This document shows, piece by piece, positions 9,949 through 19,284 of a stretch of DNA of 64,000 nt. Below the pieces are notes generated by a model. That model did not search any database. It was not told the origin of the DNA and saw only the letters and a program-made list of their open reading frames with translations. The DNA is taken from assembly GCF_010500925.1 (NCBI RefSeq), contig NZ_QVMG01000001.1:310001-374000 (forward strand). Direction: 5' to 3'. The position numbers were made by a program, and so were the translations under genes. The stretch's first letter is position 1. The number at the start of each line of letters is the position of its first letter. The stretch comes from Parabacteroides sp. 52 (GTDB lineage Bacteria; Bacteroidota; Bacteroidia; Bacteroidales; Tannerellaceae).

Positions 9949-11301
9949 TCATTCCCCCTTCACCTTCCATTTGCCTAACGCCTTTGTCAGGTAGACATCC
10001 GTCAGTTTCATTTCTATCTGGGCATCAATCAGTTGAGAACGTGCTTGCACCCATGCTGTTTGTGCTTCCATCAGGTTCAATGCCGGTATAACACCTTCCT
10101 CGAAACCATCGTTGGCATGACGTAAATTCTCCTCTGCCATCTCCATATGGCGGGTCGATGCCGTTAATTTCTTCCCGGCTTCATTCACCTTATAGACCGA
10201 TTGATTCACTTCCAATAGGATCTTCTCCCGGGTGTTTTCCAACTCTAACCGCTGTATATGCGTCTCTGCACGTGCCGAATTTCGTTTATAACTGCCTTCC
10301 CACCATCCGGTAAGAGGAACCTTCAGAACTACTCCCACATTAAACATGCCGGAAAAATCATTTTTAAAACCGTTATGTGCATTGGGATTTGTCACTAAAT
10401 AATTGGCCATCAGGGATACATTGGGTAACATATCCGCCCAAACAATCCTTTCTTTTCTTTCATAAATGCGGGTTAATAACTCCAGACTTTTCAGTTCCTC
10501 CCTGTTTTCAAATGCCTCATTAATATCTGTTGGCACCGGATTCACCTGTACCGGGAAGTTCTCTATGGATTCATCCGCCAACCGCAAAGGCTGCTCTATG
10601 GGTAATCCGCAGATCTGGGCAAGCAACATACGGGAAAGCGCCAAGCCGTTGTCCACCTTTGTCTGTGTCATTTCTGCCTCATTGAGCTTAACACGAACCG
10701 AAAGACCTTCAGCCTCTGTCGCCACCCCTTCTTCTATCATCGCCTGTACATCCTTATTCATTTTACGTAATAAGTCTACATACGAGTCGGCCAGTTTCTT
10801 TTTATGAATCAAGGATATCACCTGCCAGTAGGTCTCATCCGTTTGATAAATAATATGTTGCAATTGCAGGTCATTCATTGATTCGGCTATCTGACGGGCA
10901 TATTCTGTAATCTGATTATAAGAAATGATCTTCCCTCCCATAAATACGGGTTGTACCAATGATATATCTCCCAACCATATATGTTGAATATCCAAATGCA
11001 ATGCATCCTTAACACCTTGCGGTACAAGAGCCCCCGCTGCACCAAGCTGACTGAAATCAAACAGGTTGATATCCTTTTGATTCCATAAATACCCTCCCAT
11101 GGCCGATACCTGCGGAAAATACTTTGTCATCGCCGCCTTTCTTTCGTAACCGGCCATCTTCACCTTTTCCTTGGATATTTGCAGTTCCTTATTATTCCGG
11201 ATAGCTAGTTGACGACATTCTTCCAGACTCAATGTCTGCTGAGCCGCCATTCCTCCTGCCCATCCCCAACCTATCGCAATTAAAACAATTATATGTTTCA
11301 T
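9949..11301 (-). CDS. TolC-family outer-membrane efflux protein
   Basis: The 450-residue protein opens with a signal peptide (MKHIIVLIAIGWGWAGGMAA, cleavage likely after AAQ or just before) and then carries two copies of the outer-membrane-efflux repeat, rich in long helices (LSLEECRQLAIRNNKELQIS; KLTASTRHMEMAEENLRHA). TolC proteins form the trimeric outer-membrane duct of tripartite pumps. It is the first gene of the exporter cluster and has a 161-base leader region behind the Crp/Fnr gene, with its own likely promoter at 11423-11430. A second, different TolC gene at 35041 belongs to the RND system. Confidence 0.93.
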   Translation of the reverse strand: MKHIIVLIAIGWGWAGGMAAQQTLSLEECRQLAIRNNKELQISKEKVKMAGYERKAAMTKYFPQVSAMGGYLWNQKDINLFDFSQLGAAGALVPQGVKDALHLDIQHIWLGDISLVQPVFMGGKIISYNQITEYARQIAESMNDLQLQHIIYQTDETYWQVISLIHKKKLADSYVDLLRKMNKDVQAMIEEGVATEAEGLSVRVKLNEAEMTQTKVDNGLALSRMLLAQICGLPIEQPLRLADESIENFPVQVNPVPTDINEAFENREELKSLELLTRIYERKERIVWADMLPNVSLMANYLVTNPNAHNGFKNDFSGMFNVGVVLKVPLTGWWEGSYKRNSARAETHIQRLELENTREKILLEVNQSVYKVNEAGKKLTASTRHMEMAEENLRHANDGFEEGVIPALNLMEAQTAWVQARSQLIDAQIEMKLTDVYLTKALGKWKVKGE

Positions 11302-11422
11302 CTGTATGTTTTTTTTCCTGTTTTTTAACCCTCTGTTTCAATCAAACACTCCCTCATAAAAGATTGTTCAAAAATCACAGCATGATGCATTTCTCCTGCA
11401 ACAAATAGATGAATATCCGTTG

Positions 11423-11430
11423 CAAAAGTA
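11423..11430 (-). promoter_or_regulatory. Putative promoter -7 box of the TolC/HlyD/permease cluster
   Basis: On the minus strand this reads TACTTTTG, a full match to TAnnTTTG. It would start transcription near 11416, about 115 bases before the tolC-like ATG. A TTTG -33 box is not evident at the usual distance. Confidence 0.45.
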
Positions 11431-11462
11431 TAGGATTAAAACGAATTAAAAGTTGAACTAAT

Positions 11463-12059
11463 TCAATTAAGGATGCGCTTTTTTAACTTACAATACCAGG
11501 AGGTACTGATTCCCATAAAACGGGCAATGCATTTATCCGGAGCCCGGTTTATTAATGTGATATGGTTGGTATACAAATAAGTCATAAACTCCTCTGCCGT
11601 ACAAGATTGGCGAAGAGCGGAGATCGTATATAATTTTGTGATAATTGCCATCAACGCCTGTTGATAATAATGAGTAAACAATGGATATTTTTGGGATAGT
11701 TTTTCCAAATGAATACGTGAGAAACGTATCAGTTCCCCCTCTTCTAGGGCTTTTATCTCAAATTCGGAAGGAACCTCCGTTATATAACTGATGGCCGAAA
11801 GAAAAGGACAAAAGCTATCGGAAGAAAATCCCACAATAATCTCTTCTCCTTTTTCATTTATAAATTGATTGATATAAACGCCTTTATTTATAAAATAAGC
11901 ATTTTGACAAAGTTCTCCGGTATGGAGCAGATACTCCCCTTTTTTTACGGTAACCACATCGGCATACGCATGCAAATCGTGCAAGAAAGCGTCATCCTGC
12001 ACAAGTGCTTCAGGCATATCAGCCAACAACTGCACAAAAAGAGGATCCACAACACGCAT
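11463..12059 (-). CDS. Crp/Fnr-family transcriptional regulator
   Basis: The 198-residue protein has an N-terminal cyclic-nucleotide-binding-type beta-barrel (KKGEYLLHTGELCQNAYFIN, GEEIIVGFSSDSF) and a short C-terminal helix-turn-helix region around CIARFMGISTSWYCKLKKR. Length fits the Bacteroidetes Crp/Fnr group. There is no Fnr-type cysteine cluster near the N-terminus, so oxygen sensing through Fe-S is unlikely. It sits directly upstream of the exporter genes on the same strand, as local regulators of such pumps often do; control of that cluster is inferred. It starts 11 bases after the upstream coiled-coil gene. Confidence 0.87.
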   Translation of the reverse strand: MRVVDPLFVQLLADMPEALVQDDAFLHDLHAYADVVTVKKGEYLLHTGELCQNAYFINKGVYINQFINEKGEEIIVGFSSDSFCPFLSAISYITEVPSEFEIKALEEGELIRFSRIHLEKLSQKYPLFTHYYQQALMAIITKLYTISALRQSCTAEEFMTYLYTNHITLINRAPDKCIARFMGISTSWYCKLKKRILN

Positions 12060-12070
12060 AGAGGTTTTCT

Positions 12071-12976
12071 TTAACTATCCAGATTAAATGTAGTTCGTCC
12101 TATATGATTCCCGTCGGCAAATATATCTACCCTGTACGTCCCGGGAGAAAGGAATTCTTCAATATCCCAGTAAAGGGTAACAGGTACCTCTTCCCCATCA
12201 TATTCTATGATTCGTTTCATGGAATAGTTTATTTCACTGCCTTCAAAAGAGAATACATTGACGCGGCTCTTGATCAGAACATCGTCATCGGGTTTCATAA
12301 TACGGATATATACAGTCTTCTCCCCAACGGGTGCCGTGATGTTTTTGGATATTTTGAATGAAACCACAAATTGTTCCATCTGTTTGATCTTCTTCACCGT
12401 TTTGCCCCGTTTATTCACCGGATTAACAGTGATACCGGTAGCATCCAGACGGCTGGCCAAAGTCACCCGTTCCGATAATTTTTCTTTTTCTTTTTGCAGG
12501 TTTGCCGCCTGTGAGGTAGCCTGGCGGTAACGGGTAACCACTTGTTTGTTTTCTTCTTTCAATAATTCATTCTCCCGGTTTAAAGAATCGATCTGAATCA
12601 CATAATTACGCATAATCTTACGCAAGGTCTCCAATTCTTTCTTTAACTCATTGATACGACGGGTATCCGTAGCCTTAACAGTGCGCAATTCTTCCTGCAA
12701 ACGTTGTACCTTCGCCTGCTCGGTTGTCAACTGAGCCACCAGGGAATCATTATTCACCTGAAACCGGAAACCTTCATATTGAATCGACAGTTCATTGTAT
12801 TCATCAGATAACATCTCCTTATCCAACTCATACCCCTGCATGATGTCTTCCATCTGTCTTTTCTGTTGGAAAATATAATAAGCCGCACCACCTATTATCA
12901 ATAACAGGACAACAATAGCCACAATCAACAGGGAAAGTTTATTTATTTCTTTATTCTCTTTCTTTTCAGTATCCAT
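12071..12976 (-). CDS. Membrane-anchored coiled-coil protein of unknown function
   Basis: The 301-residue protein has a charged N-terminus, one membrane helix (about residues 13-33, LLIVAIVVLLLIIGGAAYYI), a coiled coil from about residue 35 to 170 with regular Leu/Glu/Lys heptads, and a C-terminal domain of about 120 residues predicted mainly beta (VYIRIMKPDDDVLIKSRV, then TYRVDIFADGNHIG). The topology suggests an inner-membrane protein with an extracytoplasmic coiled coil. I do not recognise a named family with known function; similar proteins are common as hypotheticals in Bacteroidales. It is the first gene of a minus-strand unit that continues with the Crp/Fnr gene. Confidence 0.82.
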   Translation of the reverse strand: MDTEKKENKEINKLSLLIVAIVVLLLIIGGAAYYIFQQKRQMEDIMQGYELDKEMLSDEYNELSIQYEGFRFQVNNDSLVAQLTTEQAKVQRLQEELRTVKATDTRRINELKKELETLRKIMRNYVIQIDSLNRENELLKEENKQVVTRYRQATSQAANLQKEKEKLSERVTLASRLDATGITVNPVNKRGKTVKKIKQMEQFVVSFKISKNITAPVGEKTVYIRIMKPDDDVLIKSRVNVFSFEGSEINYSMKRIIEYDGEEVPVTLYWDIEEFLSPGTYRVDIFADGNHIGRTTFNLDS

Positions 12977-13000
12977 ACAGGTTTATAGTAAATAACAATA

Positions 13001-13008
13001 CAAAAGTA
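13001..13008 (-). promoter_or_regulatory. Putative promoter -7 box of the coiled-coil/Crp unit
   Basis: The minus strand reads TACTTTTG, a full TAnnTTTG match, 25 bases upstream of the coiled-coil gene start. No clear -33 TTTG is present. Confidence 0.45.
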
Positions 13009-13213
13009 CGATTTAATCGGAAGTCATGAAAAAAAAGCGATGTTTTATACATTTTTTAATACGATTCCTCTGCGAACACTCCTGAAGCCTCTCTTTTCAT
13101 CACTTTTCGGTGTTATCTGTCTATCCTGTTTCATTTTCTTCCGTCAAAATAACCTAAATACGAAGGGAATACCATACCTTCGCATATATTTCACCAAAAG
13201 AGAATAAAAGTTT

Positions 13214-14329
13214 ATGAAAAAGTTTTTTGCATTCGCTGCATTTGCCTTATTGGTAACGGCATGTAGCCAACAACCGGAATATAAAATCACCGGTACAGTA
13301 TCAGACACCAACTTAAACGGAAATTATGTTTACCTCTATCCCTACGGCCCCGACGCTGTCCCTACGGATAGTATATTGGTAGAAAACGGCTCTTTTGCCT
13401 TTTCCGGAGTACAAGACGTGCCGCAGCTTTACACGATTCGCTTTGCCGAAGGTGTTGTTGAAAAGCAACGTGTCGGTACAGGAGAGGTGGCTCCTTACAC
13501 TGCTCTTCTGACTTTGGACAACAGTAAACTATCTGTTGAATTATCAGAGACCCCTTCCGTAAAAGGAAATCCTGAAAACGATGCGTATTATGCATTGCAA
13601 ACAGCATTAAAACAACTCCGTGCCGACTCAAAACAAATTTTCGAAGATGCCCGCTCGGAGAACAAAGAAATTGTTGCCGCTGCGGAAAAACGGTACGAAG
13701 AAATGGAAGAGGCTACCAACGCCAAAATCAAAGAATTCCTGTATACCCATGCGGACAAACAAATAGCAGCTAAACTATTTTCCGATTTCCGCTACTCCCT
13801 GGAAGAAAATGAAAGAAGAGAAATCGTTGCCAAAGCCAGCGAGGCTTTCAAATCGGTTCCCGGCATTGATAAAATGATCGAGCACTTGGAAATATTGGAG
13901 AAAGTAGCCATCGGTAAAAAGTTTACCGACTTTGAAATGGCAGGCTTGGACGGAAAAATGCATAAACTGTCGGAATATGTAGGAAATGGCAAGGTCGTAC
14001 TTATCGACTTTTGGGCTTCCTGGTGTCCTCCCTGCCGGGCAGATATGCCTCACCTGGTAGGTTTGTATAAAGAATACAAAGGAAAAGACTTCGAAATCGT
14101 CGGAATATCTTTGGATCGCGCCGAAGATGCCTGGAAAAAAGGATTGGAAGACCTGCATATGACCTGGCCGCAACTCTCCGACCTCCAATACTGGAAAAAC
14201 GCAGGAGCTGCTTTGTATGGCGTGAACAGTATCCCCCATACCGTATTGGTCGACAAAGACGGAACCATCGTTGCCAAAAGTCTTCGGGGAGAAAAGCTGG
14301 AAGCTAAACTGGCCGAACTACTGAAATAA
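13214..14329 (+). CDS. TlpA-like thioredoxin-fold lipoprotein with N-terminal DUF4369 domain
   Basis: The 371-residue protein begins with a lipoprotein signal ([10 protein letters not shown], lipidated Cys about residue 17), then a DUF4369 beta domain (about 24-125), a helical linker rich in Glu and Lys, and a C-terminal thioredoxin domain with the active site WCPPC at residues 270-274 and a cis-proline segment [13 protein letters not shown]. These are periplasm-facing thiol-disulphide reductases, typical of Bacteroidetes. The substrate is unknown. The gene stands alone, with an intrinsic terminator 25 bases past its stop. Confidence 0.93.
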   Translation: MKKFFAFAAFALLVTACSQQPEYKITGTVSDTNLNGNYVYLYPYGPDAVPTDSILVENGSFAFSGVQDVPQLYTIRFAEGVVEKQRVGTGEVAPYTALLTLDNSKLSVELSETPSVKGNPENDAYYALQTALKQLRADSKQIFEDARSENKEIVAAAEKRYEEMEEATNAKIKEFLYTHADKQIAAKLFSDFRYSLEENERREIVAKASEAFKSVPGIDKMIEHLEILEKVAIGKKFTDFEMAGLDGKMHKLSEYVGNGKVVLIDFWASWCPPCRADMPHLVGLYKEYKGKDFEIVGISLDRAEDAWKKGLEDLHMTWPQLSDLQYWKNAGAALYGVNSIPHTVLVDKDGTIVAKSLRGEKLEAKLAELLK

Positions 14330-14353
14330 AAAAGATCTTACTTTTATACGCAA

Positions 14354-14389
14354 ACGGAGGCACCCAGCATGAGTGCCTCCGTTTTTTTA
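14354..14389 (+). terminator. Intrinsic terminator after the TlpA-like gene
   Basis: A perfect 10-bp stem (14354-14363 with 14373-14382) and a 9-base loop are followed by a run of T. The remaining bases to 14584 are AT-rich with no gene or repeat. Confidence 0.85.
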
Positions 14390-14584
14390 TTTCCCAACCA
14401 AGCAAATACACCCAAGAGAACACGCCCCATAAGATCTTCCTCCTTTTTAATTCATCCACACCTTACAATTACTACAAATTCATTAATATTAAAGTAAAAT
14501 ACTTACAAAACAATCCTAATACAGTCGTTTTAGTTATACTTTCACACATACGCCTTCTAGAAACAATCCTTGAGTCAAAAACAC

Positions 14585-14615
14585 TTGCCGCAGAAAAATA
14601 TTTCGCTCATTTTTG
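14585..14615 (+). promoter_or_regulatory. Putative dapF-dapL promoter
   Basis: TTG (14585-14587) and CATTTTTG (14608-14615, one mismatch to TAnnTTTG) are 20 bases apart, the normal spacing for Bacteroidetes promoters. The predicted leader before dapF is about 40 bases. Confidence 0.5.
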
Positions 14616-14664
14616 CAATGTATTTATTTCTTTTTGTCGCAAAATCAATCAAAACAAAAGAAAA

Positions 14665-15507
14665 ATGATATTCACAAAAATGCATGGTATCGGCAACGAT
14701 TATGTTTACATGAATTGTTTCGACACCCCCATAGACAATCCGGGAGAATTAGCTATTCGTATCAGCGACCGTCATAAAGGAATTGGTTCCGATGGCTTGG
14801 TTTTAATCATGCCTTCCGATGTGGCTGATTTTCGTATGCGCATGTTTAACCCTGACGGTTCGGAAGCACAAATGTGTGGAAATGCTTCCCGCTGTGTTGG
14901 AAAATATGTTTTCGACAAAGGATTGACCTCCAAGACAACACTCTCACTCGAAACCCAAGCGGGCATCAGATACCTGCAATTATATCCCGAAAACGGAAAA
15001 GTCAGACAGGTATCCGTAGATATGGGAGAACCTATCCTGGAGGCAGAGAAAATCCCCGTTCTGGCAACCACTCCCACTGTGATTCAGCAAAAAGTAGACT
15101 TCGGTCCGGAACAATTTGAAATAACATGCGTATCCATGGGAAACCCTCATGCAGTTATTTTCAGTAATGAAATAGATCGTTTCGATTTAATATATATAGG
15201 TAAAAAGATTGAGTTATCCAAGATGTTCCCCGAACGTACGAATGTCGAGTTTGTAGAGATCTTATCTCCTCAAAAGGCAAACGTACGGGTTTGGGAACGT
15301 GGAACGGGCGAAACGCAAGCCTGTGGAACCGGTGCCTGTGCCGTATTGGTAGCCGGAGTCTTTACCGGTCGCCTGGAGCGAAAAGCCAGCATCGTACTTC
15401 CGGGTGGCGAATTGCAGATTGAATGGAACAGGCAAAACAACCGGGTATATATGACCGGTGAAGCTGTAACCACATTCGAAGGGGAACTTTATACACATTT
15501 TTCTTAA
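14665..15507 (+). CDS. dapF: Diaminopimelate epimerase
   Basis: The 280-residue enzyme has both catalytic cysteines of DapF: Cys71 in MCGNASRC and Cys220 in ACGTGACA. It converts LL- to meso-diaminopimelate for peptidoglycan and lysine. The N-terminal motif MHGIGNDY is also typical. Length is normal. dapL follows after 11 bases, so the last two steps before meso-DAP are encoded together, with DapL making the LL-DAP that DapF epimerises. Confidence 0.98.
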   Translation: MIFTKMHGIGNDYVYMNCFDTPIDNPGELAIRISDRHKGIGSDGLVLIMPSDVADFRMRMFNPDGSEAQMCGNASRCVGKYVFDKGLTSKTTLSLETQAGIRYLQLYPENGKVRQVSVDMGEPILEAEKIPVLATTPTVIQQKVDFGPEQFEITCVSMGNPHAVIFSNEIDRFDLIYIGKKIELSKMFPERTNVEFVEILSPQKANVRVWERGTGETQACGTGACAVLVAGVFTGRLERKASIVLPGGELQIEWNRQNNRVYMTGEAVTTFEGELYTHFS

Positions 15508-15518
15508 TTAATTAACAG

Positions 15519-16727
15519 ATGGTACTTATAAACGAATACTTCAACACCTTATCAAACAGTTATCTCTTTTCTGAAATAGCCCAAAGAGTCGCATTGTACA
15601 AAAGCGAACACCCGGAAGCCTCCCTAATCAGTCTAGGCATTGGCGATATAACCTGCCCCCTGGCTCCGGCGGTAATACAAGCAATGCATAAAGCTGTCGA
15701 TGAGATGGCGGATATTTCTACAATCTATGGATATGCTCCCGACAAGGGTTATCCTTTTTTAATTGAGGCTATTATTAAAAATGATTTCAACACACGTGGC
15801 ATTCCGTTGGATGCCGACGAAGTTTTTATCAATGACGGAGCCAAAAGTGATACCGGAAATATCGGGGATATATTGGGTATGGAAAATACGGTAGCAATCA
15901 CCAACCCGGTTTATCCGGTTTATATGGACACCAACAAGATGGCTGGGCGTAAGATATCTTATCTTCCGGCTACTCATACGAATGGATTCATACCAGAAAT
16001 CCCTGTCGGCAAAGTGGATATGATCTACCTTTGTTATCCGAACAACCCGACCGGAACCACACTGACGAAAGAACAACTGAAAACCTGGGTGGACTATGCA
16101 CGGAAGAAAAAGTCATTGATCCTGTTCGACGCCGCTTATGAAGCTTTCATCACAGAGAAAAATATCCCCCACAGCATTTACGAAATAGAAGGAGCCAAAG
16201 AGGTGGCTATTGAATTCAGAAGTTTTTCAAAAACTGCCGGATTTACGGGAGTACGCTGCGGATACACTGTTGTGCCCAAAGAATTGAAAGGGTATGATAG
16301 AAATGGTAAAATGTATTCACTCAATAAATTATGGAGCCGCCGGCAATCGACCAAATTCAATGGTACGGCATATATTGCCCAGCGGGGAGCCGAAGCGGTT
16401 TATTCCCCGGAAGGGCAAAAACAAATAAAAGAAACGATCCATTATTATATGGAAAATGCACATATCATTAAAAAAACGCTCGAAGAACTCGGTTTGACGG
16501 TCTACGGAGGAGTAAATGCCCCCTATATATGGGCTAAAACACCGGAAAACGTATCCTCCTGGCATTTCTTTGATAAGATGTTAAAAGAGGTAGAAATAAT
16601 AACAACACCCGGAGTCGGATTCGGCGAAAACGGAGAAGGTTTTATCCGCCTGACCGCCTTTGGACAAAAAGCCGCCACCCTCGAAGCCATGGACAGACTA
16701 AAGAAACATTGGCAAACAAACTCATAA
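15519..16727 (+). CDS. dapL: LL-diaminopimelate aminotransferase
   Basis: The 402-residue protein is a fold-type I PLP aminotransferase. The Schiff-base lysine is Lys238 in [10 protein letters not shown], and the motif [10 protein letters not shown] (about residues 171-180) contacts the cofactor. DapL converts tetrahydrodipicolinate directly to LL-DAP with glutamate, bypassing the succinylated or acetylated intermediates. Assignment to DapL rather than another aminotransferase rests on overall similarity and on the tight pairing with dapF. A 22-bp-period palindromic array starts 27 bases past the stop. Confidence 0.96.
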   Translation: MVLINEYFNTLSNSYLFSEIAQRVALYKSEHPEASLISLGIGDITCPLAPAVIQAMHKAVDEMADISTIYGYAPDKGYPFLIEAIIKNDFNTRGIPLDADEVFINDGAKSDTGNIGDILGMENTVAITNPVYPVYMDTNKMAGRKISYLPATHTNGFIPEIPVGKVDMIYLCYPNNPTGTTLTKEQLKTWVDYARKKKSLILFDAAYEAFITEKNIPHSIYEIEGAKEVAIEFRSFSKTAGFTGVRCGYTVVPKELKGYDRNGKMYSLNKLWSRRQSTKFNGTAYIAQRGAEAVYSPEGQKQIKETIHYYMENAHIIKKTLEELGLTVYGGVNAPYIWAKTPENVSSWHFFDKMLKEVEIITTPGVGFGENGEGFIRLTAFGQKAATLEAMDRLKKHWQTNS

Positions 16728-16754
16728 AGGACAATATACACTTCCCCCCTAATA

Positions 16755-16846
16755 AAATTGCCGATAATCGTCAGCAAAATTGCTGACAATCGTCGGCAAT
16801 TTTGCTGATATATATCGGCAATTGTGCCGACGATTATCGGCAATTT
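16755..16846. repeat. Palindromic array A: four tandem 22-bp-period units
   Basis: Four 16-bp near-palindromes begin at 16760, 16782, 16804 and 16826, exactly 22 bp apart, separated by 6-bp A/T-rich spacers of the aaaatt/aatttt type. Each unit fits roughly GCYGAY-N4-RTCRGC. The outermost 18 bp (16755-16772 and 16829-16846) are perfect reverse complements, so the whole block can form one long hairpin or cruciform. It has no T-tract, so it is not a standard terminator. Two further loci in this window share the design. Confidence 0.9.
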
Positions 16847-16898
16847 GTTTAGTCACGCAATTTAACCCCAAACTATCTCAAAACAATAAATTCTATTA

Positions 16899-16929
16899 TT
16901 GCAGACATGAATTAATTCTTCTATCTTTG
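16899..16929 (+). promoter_or_regulatory. Promoter of the scaffold/GGGtGRT operon
   Basis: TTG at 16899-16901 and TATCTTTG at 16922-16929 are separated by 20 bases, a good fit to the Bacteroidetes -33/-7 promoter. Transcription would start near 16936, about 60 bases before the first ATG. Confidence 0.7.
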
Positions 16930-16994
16930 CATGGTCTTATGCAAAAGGAGTAGAAAATGTATTATTATCATTCTTAAATAATAAATTAGCAATT

Positions 16995-17687
16995 ATGATT
17001 TATTCACATGAAGTTCAACACATGTGTGTTGTAAAAAAAGGAGCGAATCACCCGAATGCTCCGATTCCTGAAGAAGGAAAGTGGGTCAGAGCCACCCAAA
17101 TCACTGACATCTCAGGTTTGACTCACGGTGTGGGCTGGTGTGCTCCCCAACAGGGTGCATGTAAGCTTACATTAAATGTAAAAGAAGGTATTATTCAGGA
17201 AGCACTTATCGAAACCATCGGTTGCTCAGGAATGACTCACTCGGCAGCGATGTGTTCTGAAATTCTTCCAGGAAAAACATTGTTGGAAGCGTTGAATACC
17301 GACCTCGTTTGTGATGCCATCAACACAGCCATGCGCGAACTGTTTTTACAGATCGTTTACGGTCGTACCCAATCGGCTTTCTCGGAAGGCGGTCTGCCTA
17401 TCGGAGCCGGTCTGGAAGACTTAGGTAAAGGCTTGCGCAGCCAGGTAGGTACCATGTTCGGTACATTAGCCAAAGGACCTCGTTACCTCGAAATGGCAGA
17501 AGGGTATTGTACTCGCATGGCAGTAGATGCCGACGACGAAGTTATCGGATATGAATTTATTCACATGGGTAAATTCATGGATATGGTAAAAAAAGGAACA
17601 GACGCGAACGAAGCTTTGGAAAAAGCAAAAGGTTCATATGGTCGTTTCAAAGACGCAGCAAAATATATCGATCCTCGACATGAATAG
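16995..17687 (+). CDS. NifU-like iron-sulphur cluster scaffold-type protein
   Basis: The 230-residue protein resembles the NifU/IscU N-terminal scaffold group, with cysteines in GWCAPQQGAC, ETIGCSGMTH and AAMCSEILPG and a later Cys in LVCDAIN. It is longer than IscU (about 130 residues), and its C-terminal half has no recognised domain. Proteins of this type are regularly found beside GGGtGRT proteins, as here. The next gene overlaps its end by eight bases. Cluster binding is inferred from the cysteine pattern and family only. No isc or suf genes are nearby, so this is probably not the housekeeping Fe-S system. Confidence 0.8.
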   Translation: MIYSHEVQHMCVVKKGANHPNAPIPEEGKWVRATQITDISGLTHGVGWCAPQQGACKLTLNVKEGIIQEALIETIGCSGMTHSAAMCSEILPGKTLLEALNTDLVCDAINTAMRELFLQIVYGRTQSAFSEGGLPIGAGLEDLGKGLRSQVGTMFGTLAKGPRYLEMAEGYCTRMAVDADDEVIGYEFIHMGKFMDMVKKGTDANEALEKAKGSYGRFKDAAKYIDPRHE

Positions 17688-17880
17688 AAGAAAAATATTT
17701 ATGACCGTCATTACGGTACTCATCCTTCTGATAGCCCTCGCGACTGCGGTCCTCTACTTTATGTGGACCCAGGAAAAACCGTGGATGGCCTTTTATGTAG
17801 CATGTTGTGGCGGCGTACTTATTTTAAATCTTCTCTTCTCTTTATTCCTGGTTTATAAGAATTTTAAAAAGAAAAAATAA
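17680..17880 (+). CDS. Small two-helix membrane protein between scaffold and GGGtGRT genes
   Basis: The start at 17680 (MNRRKIF) overlaps the preceding stop by eight bases and gives 66 residues; the longer upstream frame lies inside the scaffold gene and is less likely. The protein is almost all membrane: helix 1 about residues 6-26 (MTVITVLILLIALATAVLYF) and helix 2 about 34-56, with a basic tail (KNFKKKK). The GGGtGRT gene begins one base after its stop. No family is recognised. Tight packing suggests a function shared with its neighbours, perhaps membrane tethering, but that is inference. Confidence 0.75.
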   Translation: MNRRKIFMTVITVLILLIALATAVLYFMWTQEKPWMAFYVACCGGVLILNLLFSLFLVYKNFKKKK

Positions 17881-17881
17881 T

Positions 17882-18880
17882 ATGGCTTTATTTGAAAGTT
17901 ACGACCGTCGTATCGATAATATCAACGCGGTTCTTAAAGAATATGGTATCAACAGCATCGAAGACGCCAAAGCAATCTGCGATGCCAAAGGTATCGACCC
18001 TTATACAATGTGTAAGGAAACCCAACCGATCTGTTTCGAAAACGCATGTTGGGCCTATGTGGTAGGTGCTGCCATCGCTATCAAAAAAGGATGTACCAAT
18101 GCAGCCGAAGCAGCCGAAGCTATCGGTATCGGCCTGCAGTCATTCTGTATCAATGGTTCGGTAGCCGACGACCGCAAAGTAGGTATCGGTCACGGTAACC
18201 TGGCTGCCCGTCTGTTGCGCGAAGAAACCAAATGTTTCGCTTTCCTTGCCGGTCACGAATCATTCGCTGCTGCTGAAGGAGCAATCAAGATTGCTGAAAT
18301 GGCCAATAAGGTACGTAAAGAACCTCTTCGCGTTATCCTGAACGGTTTAGGCAAAGACGCTGCGATGATCATCTCTCGTATCAACGGGTTTACATACGTT
18401 CAAACACAGTTTGACTACGAAACAGGAGCAGTAAACGTCATCAAAGAAAAAGCCTATTCGGACGGTCTTCGCGCCAAAGTAAAATGTTACGGTGCCGACG
18501 ATGTACGGGAAGGTGTTGCTATCATGCGTAAAGAAGGTGTAGACGTTTCTATCACAGGAAACTCAACCAACCCTACCCGCTTCCAGCACCCTGTTGCCGG
18601 TACATACAAAAAAGAATGTATCGAAAACGGTCGTAAATATTTCTCCGTAGCTTCCGGTGGCGGTACAGGCCGTACCCTTCACCCCGACAACATGGCTGCC
18701 GGTCCGGCTTCCTATGGTATGACCGACACGATGGGTCGTATGCACGGTGACGCTCAGTTCGCTGGTTCTTCCTCTGTTCCTGCACACGTAGAAATGATGG
18801 GATTCCTGGGAATGGGTAACAATCCGATGGTAGGTGCTACTGTGGCTGTGGCGGTTGCTATTGAGCAGGCAAGCAAATAA
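17882..18880 (+). CDS. GGGtGRT family protein
   Basis: The 332-residue protein carries the motif that names its family, SGGGTGRTLHPDN, at about residues 258-270, followed by the conserved stretch YGMTDTMGRMHGDAQFAGSS. The N-terminal third is cysteine-rich (Cys in KAICDAKG, TMCKETQPICFENACWAY, KKGCTNA, SFCINGS), consistent with metal or Fe-S binding. No biochemical function is known to me for this family. It ends a three-gene operon with a NifU-like scaffold, which suggests that it receives or carries a cluster. A terminator follows 22 bases downstream. Confidence 0.9.
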   Translation: MALFESYDRRIDNINAVLKEYGINSIEDAKAICDAKGIDPYTMCKETQPICFENACWAYVVGAAIAIKKGCTNAAEAAEAIGIGLQSFCINGSVADDRKVGIGHGNLAARLLREETKCFAFLAGHESFAAAEGAIKIAEMANKVRKEPLRVILNGLGKDAAMIISRINGFTYVQTQFDYETGAVNVIKEKAYSDGLRAKVKCYGADDVREGVAIMRKEGVDVSITGNSTNPTRFQHPVAGTYKKECIENGRKYFSVASGGGTGRTLHPDNMAAGPASYGMTDTMGRMHGDAQFAGSSSVPAHVEMMGFLGMGNNPMVGATVAVAVAIEQASK

Positions 18881-18902
18881 GAAAGAGTTTTATCTTATCA
18901 TA

Positions 18903-18941
18903 AAAGGCTGTAATTCTAAGGAGTTACAGCCTTTGTTGTTT
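18903..18941 (+). terminator. Intrinsic terminator after the GGGtGRT gene
   Basis: An 11-bp perfect stem (18903-18913 with 18924-18934) is followed by a T-rich stretch. From 18942 to 19230 I see no gene, hairpin or repeat. Confidence 0.8.
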
Positions 18942-19230
18942 TTGGGAGGATGGGTTATTGTGGATATGTTTTTCACACTTTTCGATAAAGTGAATGAGAA
19001 GGAAAGAAGAGTATAGCCCTTTGATTTTGCAAAATTTCTGTTTTCTCCATTCTTTCGACTTACGAACATCTGACATTTACTTTGAATAGGGATTTATAAA
19101 GCAAGTGAAGTGAAATGAGCTCACAAAAGTTGGGAGAAGACAATCCTGCTCTTCTTTTTTTTATCAATTGAGATAATTATGCTCTTTTATGGGACAAATG
19201 TACGCGTAGGCAGTCTCAAATATCCATTCA

Positions 19231-19262
19231 TTTGCAAAAAAACGAATAACTCGTATACTTTG
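19231..19262 (+). promoter_or_regulatory. Putative susC promoter
   Basis: TTTG (19231-19234) is followed after 19 bases by TATACTTTG (19254-19262), which is the -7 consensus with one extra base. It is 22 bases before the susC-like ATG. Confidence 0.45.
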
Positions 19263-19284
19263 TTTAACACTAAATTTAAAGAGC

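Noticed and set aside
16755..16846. Intrinsic terminator of dapL
   Set aside because: The palindrome is long and repetitive with no T-tract, unlike all other terminators seen here, so it was listed as a repeat instead.
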